Made by a program: the position numbers and the translations under genes
Shown: in pieces, positions 1-29,369 of the stretch
Position numbering within the stretch: position 1 is the stretch's first letter
Layout: each line of letters starts with the position of its first letter
The notes under the pieces: generated by a model
What the model saw: the letters and a program-made list of their open reading frames with translations, nothing else
Database searches by the model: none
Told to the model about the DNA's origin: nothing
DNA from: Cruorifilaria tuberocauda
Taxonomy: Eukaryota; Nematoda; Chromadorea; Rhabditida; Onchocercidae
DNA: 64,000 nucleotides
NCBI GenBank assembly: GCA_013365365.1
Contig: JABVXU010000072.1
Location: 62,001-126,000 of the forward strand
Reading direction: 5' to 3'

Positions 1-2330
1 GAAAGAGTTGAGCAACGAATTTGTAAGAAACATATCGTTCATGGAAAGGATGAGGAAAAAATACAGCCAGATAATACGTCGAAAAGTGAAGATCCAATAA
101 GTGCACAAAAGGTTTTTTTTTCCAAAATTTTTTATGTTGTTTGAGACTCTCTGATTTCATTGATTCTCTAATTTCTTACGGTGAAGCATACAAACAAAAT
201 TTTGCATATTTCGAATGAAGTATTTAATGTTATAGAGTCTCTAAGTAAAACATTCCTTATTGAGGGACTTAATTTTCATTTGAATGAAGGATGAAGGAAT
301 GCAGAAAAGTGAACTGGAATCTCTATATATGCGTAGTGAAGGAGGGTTGGCACATTTTCGACAATCTGGTGAAATCGCCTCGCTAGAAGAACAAGCGCGT
401 TTCAAAACTCTGTCATCGAAAAATATCAGTAAAATTAAGTGAGATATTTCTATTGAACTTTGAACTTTGAACATTACTTTTTTTCTATATGTATTTTTTC
501 TATATTTCTATATATATTTTTTTTCTATTACTTTTTCTATGGATATTTATTATGCTGATTTTTTTTATTAATTTTATTTCACAATATATTAAGTTTATCA
601 CTTGGATGTTCGTTATCAAATTTTCCACTCGACATCATCAAATTCTGCACTTTAATTTGATCAAAAACAACTCAATCGTTTCAGTATCACTGGTTTCGAA
701 GCACAATACGTTGAATTACCGACAGAAAATCATACATTTACTTATCCGACTAAACTGGTAATATACTCTTTTCCAAAAGGCGATTTATCTGAGTATCCAC
801 CTCCTCCAAAAGATGAACTTGGAACTCCAGGTGAAAATTTATTATGTTAAATTTTATTCTTTTCATTTAAGTCTTCTGTTACACATATATATTTTTCCGT
901 TTTACTTTGCATCTATCTGTATATAGGCAGATATCTGTGAGTTATGCATATTCTAACATATATTATTTGTTTTAGGATGGTGGCTCCTTGATGGTGGCTC
1001 AGTTGCACCTGTTCTAGCTTTAGGTTTAACCAAGGAGTCAAATACCCTGGATATGTGTGCTGCCCCTGGTGGGAAAAGCCTTCTAATTGTGCAAACTGAT
1101 TTGTTGAGTTAGTTATTTGTTTTATTCAATTCATTTAAAGTAGTAAAAACTTCAACTTTTTCGAGAACTATCTATCTGATCATCTTATGCATATTGAAAA
1201 TATCTATAGTTTTCTGAATAATATCATCAACTTTACTGTTTAAATACATTTTGCTTCAAGGTTTATGAAAATTTCTTTGTGGTTTGTTGCATGTATATAA
1301 ATTTTTTTAAAGCAAAGTTGATATGCAACGATAATAAGCAAAGCCGCTTGGGTCAGCTGCATCGAGCATTGGGACAATATATACCTCCAAATTCAGATGT
1401 TGCTGATCGGATAATACTGAAGAGGAAAGATGCATCGCTGTTAGATAGTTGGGATGAATTCAATTTATATGATAGGGTAGGTAACTAACATGTGTTTGTT
1501 ATCGCATTTTGCATTGCATCGAAACTGCTAAAAGAATATATAAGAGCAGTTCTTTTTTTGTATTTTGATTCATTGTAGTTTTAAACCATAAAGTATCATA
1601 ATTATTTGATTTGAAAATGAACGTGATACTATATTTGTGTTAAGGTTCTGGTGGATGTACCATGTACTTCCGATCGTCTTTCGGCAAACAGAGATGATGG
1701 TAATCTATATTCCACTCAGTTGACTGAGCAACGTTTGAATTTGCCGCAAGTGCAAACACGAATGCTTGTGTAAGCTTAAATTAATTCTCATCTTCAAAGT
1801 ATCTTTACTATTTACTTTTTTATATTCAACAACAGACTCGTTATGGATGCGTTATTAAAGTGCAGGTTAACAGCTTCTAGAATTGTCGTGACATTGCGAA
1901 ATAGAAATTCTGGAAAATTTGATCCATATTAAAAGAATGTTATGCTTGTGATATAATTTTTTCAGTAATGCCTTACGATCCGTTAAAGTTGGTGGTTGTA
2001 TTGTTTATTCAACATGTACCCTGTCTCCAGTGCAAAATGATGGAATTATTGAAAACGGTGTAGCAGTAGCGGATGAACATTTCGGAATAAAAGTAAAACA
2101 GTTTAATTTTTACCGTCCTGTTTTTAAGTTTAGATAAGTAGCAAGCAAAGATTAGTGAAGTTAATGTAATTGTATTACAGGCAGTGGAGTTGTCATTATC
2201 ACAGATGGTATCACATTTCAAAGGCATATATCGATTCAGCAATAAGCCTCGCAGAGGTCTTCTTATACTTCCTTTTTTACCTTCGAACTGTGGTCCAATG
2301 TATGTATGTAAATTGCAGAGGATTCAGTAG
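1..2330 (+). CDS. nsun-4: NSUN4-type mitochondrial rRNA cytosine-5 methyltransferase, 5'-partial
   Basis: SAM-dependent RNA m5C methyltransferase of the NOL1/NOP2/Sun family. NSUN4 acts in mitochondria on small-subunit rRNA and supports mitoribosome assembly. Exons: <1-111, 305-438 (a start at 290 is also in frame), 685-830, 976-1107, 1313-1476, 1645-1769, 1836-1865, 1966-2092, 2181-2330. They sum to 1119 nt, in frame, giving 372 residues plus TAG. In this partial protein I see the SAM-binding motif LDMCAAPGGKS (about 155-165), the acidic CNDN segment, DVPCTSD (about 233-239) and GGCIVYSTCTLSPVQND (about 290-306). The TC cysteine is the expected catalytic nucleophile and the PC cysteine the expected release residue; both are intact. 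The C-terminus GPMYVCKLQR resembles human NSUN4. Human NSUN4 is about 384 residues, so only the N-terminal region with the targeting signal should be missing, to the left of the window. The donor at 1770 (GTAAGC) was preferred to 1768 because it keeps the frame through the 30-nt exon. Confidence 0.9.
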
Positions 2331-3361
2331 GTCCGGTTGGATTTTCAAAAATGAATGACTGGGGTCAACACGAAGCTAACCTAACTCTCATTCATTAGTG
2401 GAATTGGTGTCTCCCATTTATTGAGATATTAAAGAAGAATTATTTGCGATAGAATAAGCATAAGGTGTTGAGATAAGCAGCCTAAAGTTAACGTGACTTT
2501 TTATTAATGTTTAACATATTTGTATAATTTATTCCTAATTAAAAAATAATTTTTTATTTCGGAAAGCAATTCTCAGTTTTTTTCGAATGCGCAATAATAT
2601 TTTAAAGTTACAGGCATTTTTTTACTTTACTGTGCTTCAATTTATATTAATTTTTTCTATTTGTGTAATTTTTTCAATCTATGTTGAATTTTTTTAATTC
2701 ATTATTATTTCTAATTTCTACTGTTGTGCGGGTTTTGCTTTTTTCATGTTTTGATTACCATTGAAGTATTATCATTTATTCATAGTATCATAATGATTTA
2801 ATTTACAAAGTGAACACTTATATAGGACCAGAAATTCCTCCTATCAATATTACATCTATCACTAATTGAATATTGTAACGAATCACATGCTAAGCTATCA
2901 CTAGGTATTGTTATTGATATAAAGTTTTGTATAAATGGTAAAGATCATATCATTTAACACAATAAAAGAAGATATGAGGAACTTGCAAATTTACAGTGAC
3001 AAAGAATATCATTTTTCATTAGAAATTAGAAGGAATCTATTAGAGGTATCAAATACAATAATGATTTGTTCGTACATCTTTAGCCGAACGCTTATGTAGA
3101 CCCGTATTTTGATATGCAGATAAATTACATCTGTTCAGTACGAGGAATCATACAGGAGGAACGATATTTTCGTCATGGGGGCATTTTGAGATGATGATAA
3201 GTGTTTCCAGAAATTATTTCGAAATTGGTATTCAAAATCTGTAAACTAAAAAAGCTGAAAAGTAAGATTTTACATGAATAATTTTCTTTTGTTAATTTTG
3301 CGAAAAGAAAAAGTCTTAATATTCACTGTGAGGAAATCTCCCATTGAAAGTGAATAATTTA
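2331..3361. other. Intergenic, convergent 3' ends
   Basis: This stretch lies between the NSUN4 stop and the stop of the minus-strand DB-module gene. It should hold both 3' UTRs. AATAAA occurs at 2961 on the plus strand, but it is far from the stop, so I do not assign it firmly. I see no coding exon or RNA gene. Confidence 0.5.
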
Positions 3362-5186
3362 TCACCAATCACCGTATAAGTTGTGATGTATTTCTAAGTG
3401 TTCACGGAAACAATCACGTATCTGACGGAAATTACTCAAACAGAAAAGATATTTGCCATAATCTGTTGGTACACCATTAGTTGTTTCGCAGTAAACTTGA
3501 CATGCTGGTAGTACCCCTTTTTGAATGCAACAATCTGTATGATTTCCTCTTGATGAGGCGCAATCCCACATTTGGCCAACTGTTGGACCTCGCGATTGAC
3601 AAATTAACAGGTAAAAGAGAACCTGAAAACAGTATTGCCCTTGTCATTGATCAATTATCATTATTATTTTTACCATATACCTATTTATTGCTTTTCTTTC
3701 TCAAACAAGCAATTTAATCTAATTTAGTGGAATTAATTTAAAAGTCAAAAATAAAAATCATTTCCTTGTCGATTTTTGTTCTGAATTTTTTTTCTTCAAA
3801 AGAGACAATTGTATTTTTGAATAGGGAAAGAAATTTATTACTTTTTTTTATCTATGTAAAATATCAAAAAGTAATAAATTCTTTTCTTGGCCTTTCATCT
3901 TTCTTCTTTCTCCCACTTTCTCTCATCTTTTTTCCAAGCTTTACGGTTGTAGAAATAAATGATTGAAATATGTGAATTTTAAATTAGAAAATAGAAACCG
4001 TTCGAGGTTCTAATGCATCGAAACTGCAATAGCGTTTCTTGCATTCTGGATCAGCTTCATTTAATCTGGAACAGCATTTCTTAAGGCGTTCTTCAGCCTT
4101 TGATAATTGTGGATCAATCGATTGATAGGTATTCCAGAGTGGAAAAAGTTGATCAGATTCTCTTTGTTGAAAGACATTTAAGGTTAAAGGTTCCAGTTGT
4201 TGCTTAGTGATATTTTCTAAAGACTGTTGGTAAATCTGTTGATTAGTGATATTTTCGAACAGTTGTTGATGAACTTGTTGATTAGCGATATTTTTTAAGC
4301 TTTGAGGATTAAGCAATGTTGGAACGGTAACTGATTGAATTCCCGTGAAAAAACTTTGTTGCATTAACGGAAGTTGTTGTTGTTGTAGTAAGGGAAATAG
4401 TTGTTGTTGTTGCTGTAGTAAGGGAAATAGTTGCTGTCGTTGTTGTTGTAATAACGGAAATTGTTGTCGCTGTTGTTGTTGTTGTTGTTGCAATAATGGT
4501 AATGCTTGTTGAGGAATGCTTTGTTGTAGCAATGAAGACTTATGATTCAGATGAGTATACTTTCCCAACCGAATTTGCTGTTTCTTCTGTTGTTGTGGTT
4601 GTTGTTGTTGCTGCTGTTTTTGTAGATGTTGTTGTTGTCGTTGCTGCGGTTGTTTTTGTTGATTTTGTTGCCATCGTTGTTGTTGTTTTTGTTGTTGTCG
4701 TTGCCGTCGTTGTTGTTGTTGCTGTTGCTGCCGTTGTTGTTGCTGTTGCTGCCGTTGTTGTTGCTGCTGTTGTTGCTGTTGCTGTTGTTGTTGCTGTTGT
4801 TGTTGTTTTTGTTGTCGTCGTTGCCATCGTTGTTGTTGTTGCTGTTGCTGCCGTTGTTGTTGCTGCTGTTGTTGCTGTTGTTGTTGTTTTTGTTGTTGCT
4901 GTTGCTGCCGTTGCCGTCGTTGTTGTTGCTGCTGTTGTTGCTGTTGTTGCTGTTGTTGTTGCTGTTGTTGTTGTTGTTGTTGTTGTTGTTTGTGATAGTG
5001 TACCATTGAATTACGCCTTCTAGAAATTAATTTGGTAATTTGTTGCGCATTCCTATCTGACTGCTCCCATAGCACTGATCGTGCAAAAGGGTGATTGTTG
5101 ATAAAATTAATCTTATCCTGTGATTGCTGTTGGGCAATTAAGTATGACCACTGTGTACAAATAATTACAATAATCAGTGAAGGCAT
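3362..5186 (-). CDS. Secreted glutamine-rich protein with C-terminal DB module
   Basis: Two exons: 5186-3999 (396 codons) and 3622-3362 (86 codons plus TGA), joined in phase 0 (donor GTTTCT, acceptor TTTTCAG), for 482 residues. Residues 1-18 ([18 protein letters not shown]) look like a signal peptide. Residues about 67-220 are almost pure Gln with scattered Arg, Lys and Trp. Then come five repeats of the type (F/L)PLLQQQ and three 13-residue repeats of the type [12 protein letters not shown]. The C-terminus is a DB module: four cysteines in exon 1 (CC, then C and C around KKRYC) and eight in exon 2, including [30 protein letters not shown] and RDCF. That is twelve in all, as expected for six disulphides. 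DB modules are nematode secreted domains of unknown function, so no activity is assigned. The start at 5186 follows a TTTTCAG acceptor by nine bases, which suggests a trans-spliced mRNA. The antisense poly-Val and poly-Leu frames over the repeat are shadows. Confidence 0.85.
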
Positions 5187-5196
5187 TTTTTAATCC
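5187..5196 (-). other. Probable SL trans-splice acceptor, DB-module gene
   Basis: On the minus strand a CATTTTCAG acceptor ends at 5196 and leaves only nine bases (GATTAAAAA) before the ATG at 5186. Very short leaders after a TTTCAG are typical of spliced-leader addition in nematodes. A cis-intron in a 5' UTR is the alternative. Confidence 0.5.
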
Positions 5197-8100
5197 TGAA
5201 AATGAGAATAGTTAACAAATTACAAAATTCAACTTCAAAAAGATAATTTTTCTTGTGATGCAGGTTCAAATTCTAAATTTTAAAATAAATAATTAAGAAA
5301 AAAGTAATGAAAATTTTAAATAATCAGTAGTTGTCACATTTAAAAAATTCAATAATAATCTTTCCATTAATTATTTACATTAATTCATATCCAATAAATT
5401 CGATAAAATTTCGTTAATAATTTTTTGCTTTAATAACTTATTGTCGATTGAATCTAAACTCATGAAAATTACAATAAGGCTGTAAATTTTTTTTAGGAAA
5501 AGTATTTTTAATTATGTTTCACTTAAATTTAGCAAAAACTGAAGTAAATTTTGAGTAATTTTAAATTTGAGAATAAAAATGATTTTTACAATATAATACA
5601 ATGAAAAGAACAGAACGAAATGAGAAGTGATATGATAAATGAATGGATGATGATATGATAAATCTGATTGTTAGTTTTGCTTGAAATGGAAAAGAAATTC
5701 GGTCATTTAATGAAATGAAATTTTATTGTTTTATTGGATTACACAACGTCAGCAATAAATGAAAGAAAGAGAAGATTATGGGAAATTTTTCATGTTGATA
5801 ACTTAGGAAATCATTTAATTGCACTTTTTTCATTAATTACTTCATCAGTAATCAATTTTTGGATAAATTTTTAAGTTTTAATTTATTATCACATGAGATC
5901 AACTATTGCATAAAAAAATGATATTTAAAATGAAATAGTTTTTAAGATGTGTACAAAATAACATGAAAAACATACATAAAGCAAGTGATGTTTAGAACAT
6001 CTTTTACGAGATTTAAATTTTAATTAATTTATTTTATTTAATTTGATTTATTTCATTTAATTTATTAAAAACTTTAAACATTTTAAAATACGTATAAAAA
6101 TGTCCATAAAAATAAAAATATTTGAAATGGATAATATTAAAAATATATACAAAATTTGTAATATTTAAAAATCTTTTTATCAGTATTGAATTGATAATTA
6201 AGCAGCATGGACGATATTGAAGCTAATGATGTAAGCTATCACATAAGCGATCCTCAGATCGAAATTTCAATGAACAAATACTCAGTCACACTGATAATTT
6301 AAACTATTAAAATGACCGAGACAATGTTGTATCATAAATAAATCAAATGATTGCTTTATTTGCCACACAGCTATGCTTATTTGACAGGTAACAACAGTTT
6401 ACTGAGTGATTGGATAATTTTAAGTTATCATTGCAATCATTTGATTATATATTGCATCAGTATATCATGTTTAACTTTTAATTATTACTTCTGTAAGCAG
6501 CTATAGTTAGTTATAAAGGTGATGATCAAAAATGATATTTATTTATCATATTCTTATTGAAGGATGGGAGAGAATGAATTTATGGATTTAACTGTAATCA
6601 TTGCTGAATTAATTTTGTTTTAATATTAACTGCTTTGATTGAGTTTGCAATGTTAAGATGATTAACAATCGGGACATGAATTTCATAAAATCTTAAAATG
6701 ATTTTTAATCATTAATATTTCTGGTTTTCTGAGGAATTTTTTAAATTCTAAAGTTCTAAAATTTACGACTTACAGCTTAATCTTCACTATCTAATTGTAT
6801 GTGAATAAGCGTACGAAGTATGGAATAAGTATCGACTTGTTTACTGTAACTTACAGTCCATTCTTACAGTAACTTGTTGTAAAATATAAACAAAAGGAAA
6901 TTCTAAAGTTTTTTATGGATTATAATTCTCATTTTATTTATAAGATCTCTACAAATTATTTTTATTTTGATCATTTAATTTTTAGTATTGTTTGTTTCAG
7001 TTGGAATCGTTCATTCATTGTCCTTTGATTTCTTTCGTTACGTTAATTGTTTTTACGTTGTTTTTTTAGTTTTATAATTTTGTAAATGCTTGTTTAACAG
7101 TGATGAAAATTTTACTTATTAGCGGCTAATAATGTTAATAACATATGTTTAATAATAATAATTGCCATCGTTTTACTAAAATGATAGATATAATTTATAG
7201 TAACAATTATAGTAAGTAATAGCAATAGAGTTAATTGGTAAAAATCATTCCGCAAATAAAATCCGGAAAACTGAACGGAATATGAAAAAACAATACGCCA
7301 AAAAAAGATCAATTAAAATTGAAAAAATAATTGATCTGACCAAATATTTCCTACAAACAAAAATAGTAGAAATTATTATTTGTCTTCCGCTCCAATAATT
7401 TTTATTTATCAACAAAAGTTCAATTTCAGTTATGTCAAGTTATGATAATAATAATGATGATGACAACTCGAAATAGAACTAAGAAAACAGGATTAATCTC
7501 TTTGTTTTGCTATTTTCATATCGCATCGTTACTATCATTGTTTATCACTTTATCACTCCCATTATTATTCATTATTATACATTATTATTTATTATTATCA
7601 TTGATTATTACTTATTATTATTGCTGATACTGATATTATTATTGCTACTATCATCAATCAATGCTATTATTTTACAAATGTTTGATTATTTAATTTCTAT
7701 CATTTGACTTGTATTACTTTTCTGTTCAAAATTTCATTTATTTTTTCTAGTAAAATCAAAGTTTATTTGATCTGGGTAAACTTTTTTGCAATAACATTCA
7801 TTAATTCTGTTTCATTAATTTAAATTAGTAAGTTGCAGATGGGAAAATAATCACAAAAAAGTATTGGATAAACATAAATAACAATCTCAATGATATTTTT
7901 ATATAAGAATTCATTGTTTCTTCTTCTCCACTATTATTCCAAGTTTATTTTATTTCCTCATTTATATAATTTTTCGATAGTTTTTTTCCAAAAATTTTTC
8001 GTGATGTGATATCATTAAACAAAACTTTATTATTATCATGGAATCATTCAATAATAAAGTCTAATTTTAGGCGTATATTGCTCTTAATTAAAGTCTTAGC

Positions 8101-11100
8101 ACTTTAACATACATTATGCTTACAATATGTGAAGCGCAGGATTAAAGAGAAATTAAAAATAGCTCAAATAAAGGAAATTAAAAAAAAGAAGAGAACAGGA
8201 AAAGCATTTAAAAAACGGAAAAGATAAAATTTTATCATCAATTGATTTATATACGTACATGTAAAGTATATTTATTGAAGTAACCGAGCATTGTTTTTCC
8301 GTTATTTTATGTCTTCTTTAGGTTTTAACTTTTATTACTTTTATTGGTTTTGTTTTATTTAATTATAAATTTTTTGATTCTTTTTTTTTGAGTGTTTCTT
8401 CTTATAACTATCACAGTTTAGCATATGTCCTGAATGTTCCTGCTTTATGAGATTCTTAGATTCTAGCAGATTTTGTCCTTCTTGTTTATTTGCTAATTAT
8501 TCTTATTTTTATCATTATTATGGATATCATGAAAAGTAATTAGGGTTAGAGATTTAGGTTGACTGCTGAAATTTTCATTGTCAAAACTGATGATTTTTTT
8601 TGTTGAAATTTTTGACTTTTAAATTTGATAGATTTTTTGTTCTTTTTTTCACCTACGTGATGAGAATTCTAAATTTTTTGAATAAGAAATGAAATATCAA
8701 GTCGTATCTGAAATTTTAATTGCGCAAAGCATTGATATATTATAAAATGTTTTTTAATTTTGATAAAATGTACCGTTTGTTAAAAAATCGCTGTAAGTTT
8801 TTCGTTTTTTTACACGGAAGTATAAACGAGAAAAAGTTAGAAGAGTTTAAATATAGCATGTTACACTGTACCGGAAGAATCATGCGTATAAAAAATACCT
8901 TTCATTAATATTAATTCTCGAATTCATCTTCTAATTAAAAAATTACAGAAATGCCATTGACTGAATCATTTCTGTTTTCAATGATCAGAAATATAAAATT
9001 TTGTTTTTCATTTTTTCCTCTCTCTCGCTCTCTCTCTTTCTCTGAAAATCCTAAATAAAAAATTTTGAATATTTGATTAATTTTTAGATGAAGAAAAAAA
9101 TGAGCAATTATTTTAGAAAAATTTATTTGAATAATTCTCGAGAAAATATATGTATACGCGAGTATAAACATAAAAAGTAAAACTTATCGTACAAGCGATT
9201 TGTAATTTTCATAACACAACAAAAAAAAAAAAAGAAGTTGAATTTATAAAATTAAAAACCAACAGATATGATTCGTTAGTTTTTTTGTGAGATAAAGTAA
9301 AATTCTGAAAGGCAAAAAAAAAGGACAGAAAAAAAAAATTTTTGGTTGGCAATTATAAACAGTACAGCACTACTCGATTTGCAAGAAAAAAGTGATAAAT
9401 AAATAAAATGAAAAATCTTTTTTCTTTAAAATAACCCTAAGATGATTAACAACCAGTGGAAAACTATATATATAGTTTTTTTAGAAAAAAATCCATCATA
9501 TGTAACAGATAGCATTCATAAATAAAGTAAACAAATATTGTTGCATCCTTATTTTCATCAAATTATAATCAATTTTACATTACTATTATTATCATTGTTA
9601 TCATTGCTATTATCACTCATTACTATTAGTATTATACCATTATTATTATTATCACATTGTTATTATCAATATAATAATATAGGCAGGAGAAATGAAATTA
9701 TTTTAATTGGAGTAAATTCTAAGTTTGTGGATGAAAATATTATTATTTTTCCGTTCCTTTTACTTTTCCTAACTAATTAATGAGTTTAATTATTGTTTTA
9801 ACACATTTATCAAAAATAAAAACAGTTATCTTATCAGATATAACGTAAAAATTCATCTTACAAATATTATTTCCGTTTAAAATAAGTTCTGATCATAACT
9901 TAATCATAAGCTTAACTTAATTTATTCATGCATATACTGCTGTTATACGTTTCTTTGCTAATAGTATCATTTAGTTTGAACGTTTGCAAAAATTTTAAAC
10001 AATTTAGTAGAGTTTGTCTATTCTATCTTTTCTCTCAAAAATTAGAAGACACTATTTCATAAATACTTAATAATAATAAAGATTATAATCTTGATATCTA
10101 TAATAATAATGATAACAATAATTTCAATGTTCAATAGCAATAGTAATGATAATAACAATGATAAAATGAAAACACTATCATTGATGTATTATTGAAATGA
10201 CTAGAAAAATAATATCATTGGAATCTACCACATAAACAATTCTTGATATAATTTATGATAATCAAAACATGTTTGATTGAGAGAGGAATAGGAAAGGTGT
10301 GAAATGGGGGAGAGTTTGAATAAATTTCTACCAGGTAGGATTTGTTGAAGCTAAAATTGAATTAAGTCATTTTGAAATTATGATTGTTTCATGCTTTCTC
10401 TTCATTTTTGCAAAATAATTTTCATCAAATTTTCTTGAAAATATTATAAATTATAGTTTGGCGAAGAAAAAAGAATAAGAATGTTTAAATTCTATTAATT
10501 TTATTACATTCACTTTCCCTTCGGAAAATACTTTACATCAATTTTCAGTATCAATTTTACCATTTTCATTGTTTTAATTTCATGTAATGAAAAAAGAGAG
10601 GAAAACAAATAGATGGATAGATAGATGAATGGATGCATAAATAGAAAGAGATATAAAAAATGAGAAAAGATGAGCGTTCTCTATTATATCATTGAATTAG
10701 TGCAAAAAATCAAGATTTGAAAAAATTTATCAAACAGAATGGCGACTCGTTATCAGAGAACAAGCTTAATCAACAACATATATAAGATATTAATTTCAAT
10801 TCAATTTAATCAAATATCAAATTTCAACTCAATGATTTATTTATTTCTCGCAATCATAATTACATGATAAAATGAACTTGTAAGAAACGTCAATCAATTC
10901 ACTGGCTCTGTCAAATTGAAATAAATTCTGTACAAAATATTTGATCGAGAATTAAGCTGAAATTCACGAAAATAATATACAAAAAGAAAAAGACCCATTT
11001 TTCTTTCTATCTCTATGCAGAAAAGAAAATACATGGTCGTCCACGTAACACGAAGTATGATGAAGTACCGGTTTCCAGGGAAATTTCATTTAACAATTAT

Positions 11101-11356
11101 ATTGAATGACTGATTGATTGGTTGATTGATTTATCAATTGATTTGAACTGATCGTCTGATACTAAATCATTATTTCAAATAGATTCAATCGATGAAATAT
11201 TTATGAAAGAGAAGATAGAGAGAAAGAAAGGAAATTTAAAAAAAAAGAACAAATAATGGCTATTTTTCTTTTTCTTCATTAACTATTACTTAAAAAAAAA
11301 AACATTTTCATTCTAACTTTTTTCGCTTTCTTTTTTTCTCTCGTTAAAATTACTCG
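5197..11356. other. Intergenic, no gene seen
   Basis: AT-rich sequence upstream of the DB-module gene and downstream of kin-1. It contains trinucleotide ATT/ATA tracts (about 7556-7645 and 9575-9670) and a CT run near 9018-9045. All open frames are low-complexity or lack credible splice sites. The 3' UTR of kin-1 should lie below 11357. AATAAA motifs on the minus strand at about 10836-10845 are possible but unproven poly(A) signals. Confidence 0.5.
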
Positions 11357-27997
<16,641 letters not shown>

Positions 27998-28312
27998 TTA
28001 GAGAATTTCTTCAGATTAGCGGAAAAATTCTCCCAATCACAAAAAATTTTCAAATTTCTCGTCTTTTCCAAATTATCTAATAGTGACAGGAAATTTGAAA
28101 TTGTCGTTTTATTAGTCGCAGAAATAATAATATATAGGTAAGAGAGTGGAACAGAATTGGAATTAAATTGCAAAAGTTTCAACGAATAGGAATAGAAATA
28201 AATTAAGTGAAAAAAAAGTATGAAATGAGAAGAAAGCTACTAGCCGAATAGTAAATCAGAAATTGTAAAATATGAGAGAGCAAATTTCGTCGTAGTTTTT
28301 TTTTTTCTTCAC

Positions 28313-28397
28313 CTGAGATCGTCGTCCAGTTGCCGTAACTTCGATTGGAAGTTGTTTCAAGTAATATATAATATATGTATAGATATGTACAGATCAC
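28313..28397 (-). CDS. Possible kin-1 first exon or 5' UTR exon (MICTYLY)
   Basis: ATG, 28 codons and a spare G before CAG|GTGAAG. The phase fits the kin-1 exon at 15704 and would restore Val. The peptide has a hydrophobic start (MICTYLYIYYILL) and then SNRSYGNWTTIS. It lies 316 nt upstream of the MLKFLKK exon and downstream of the CRE-like cluster, so it may equally be part of a 5' leader or chance. Confidence 0.3.
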
Positions 28398-29369
28398 GTA
28401 TTAATAGTTATCCGACCTCTGATTGATTGTTTACTTAATTATAACGAAATTTTATCACGTGAATTAAAAAGAAAGAATGGAACAAAAATTATCGACATAA
28501 GAACGACGTATGTTAATTACACGGAACGTACTTAATTAATTAATTATTTCCTTTTTTTAATTAAAATAGAAAAAATTCTTATTATCATTGTATTACTGTA
28601 TACAACATATAAGATGATCAGGTTAAAGCTGTTAAAAATGTTTTTATCAAAGTTAATGTAATAATATAATGTCTCAAATATATCAATTTAATAGATTTGA
28701 AATTTAAAATTGGAATTAATGTAATGACCAGGTGATTTATAAGATTAAACAAAATTTATAAAATATTTGATTGTCATGTTCCACTTAGTTTTACGTATCA
28801 TTGCATGTTTACTTGTAGTATAAAAGAATAGATAATCAAGTGAGATATTTCGGTTAAAAATAAATTTAATTCAGATCTAATTTTTCACAGATAATTTAAG
28901 GAAGAGTGAAAAAAAAAGAGACAAATAAAAATGTTTTAAGAAAATTTAATAATTCCGTTCAAGGAAGGTTATGAAATTCTAAGCTTATTGAAATAGTTGA
29001 GTATTATTTAATTTAAAAAGATGAAAAGGAAAATATCGCAAAGATATCAATTTACAAAGGTTTATGTTTGTGAAAGTTTAAAATTGAAACAAATTACTCG
29101 CCACCACAAATTACAACTGATCAATTCAATCAATCAATATTCTTATCGCTAAAATTTTAACAAATTTTAAAGTTTAGTTTCTGCTATTTGAGAAAAGCTA
29201 ACTATGCAATTAATTTTTTTTTGAATGAGTAGAAAATGAGTGAGCAATATGATAGCAGGTAAAATAATCTGGTAATTAGTCAGTTGTGCAGAGAGGTAAA
29301 AAGGTAATATAAAAATGTAGTCTATCGTATAAAGTGAATAAAAGAATACGAAATAAAATGAATCCATTA

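Noticed and set aside
2009..2358. Short open frames on both strands over the NSUN4 3' exons
   Set aside because: They overlap the spliced NSUN4 frame, whose reading reproduces the GPMYVCK C-terminus.
4496..5023. Plus- and minus-strand frames of poly-Val, poly-Leu and poly-Thr/Ala
   Set aside because: Shadows of the CAA/CAG repeat that encodes polyglutamine in the DB-module gene.
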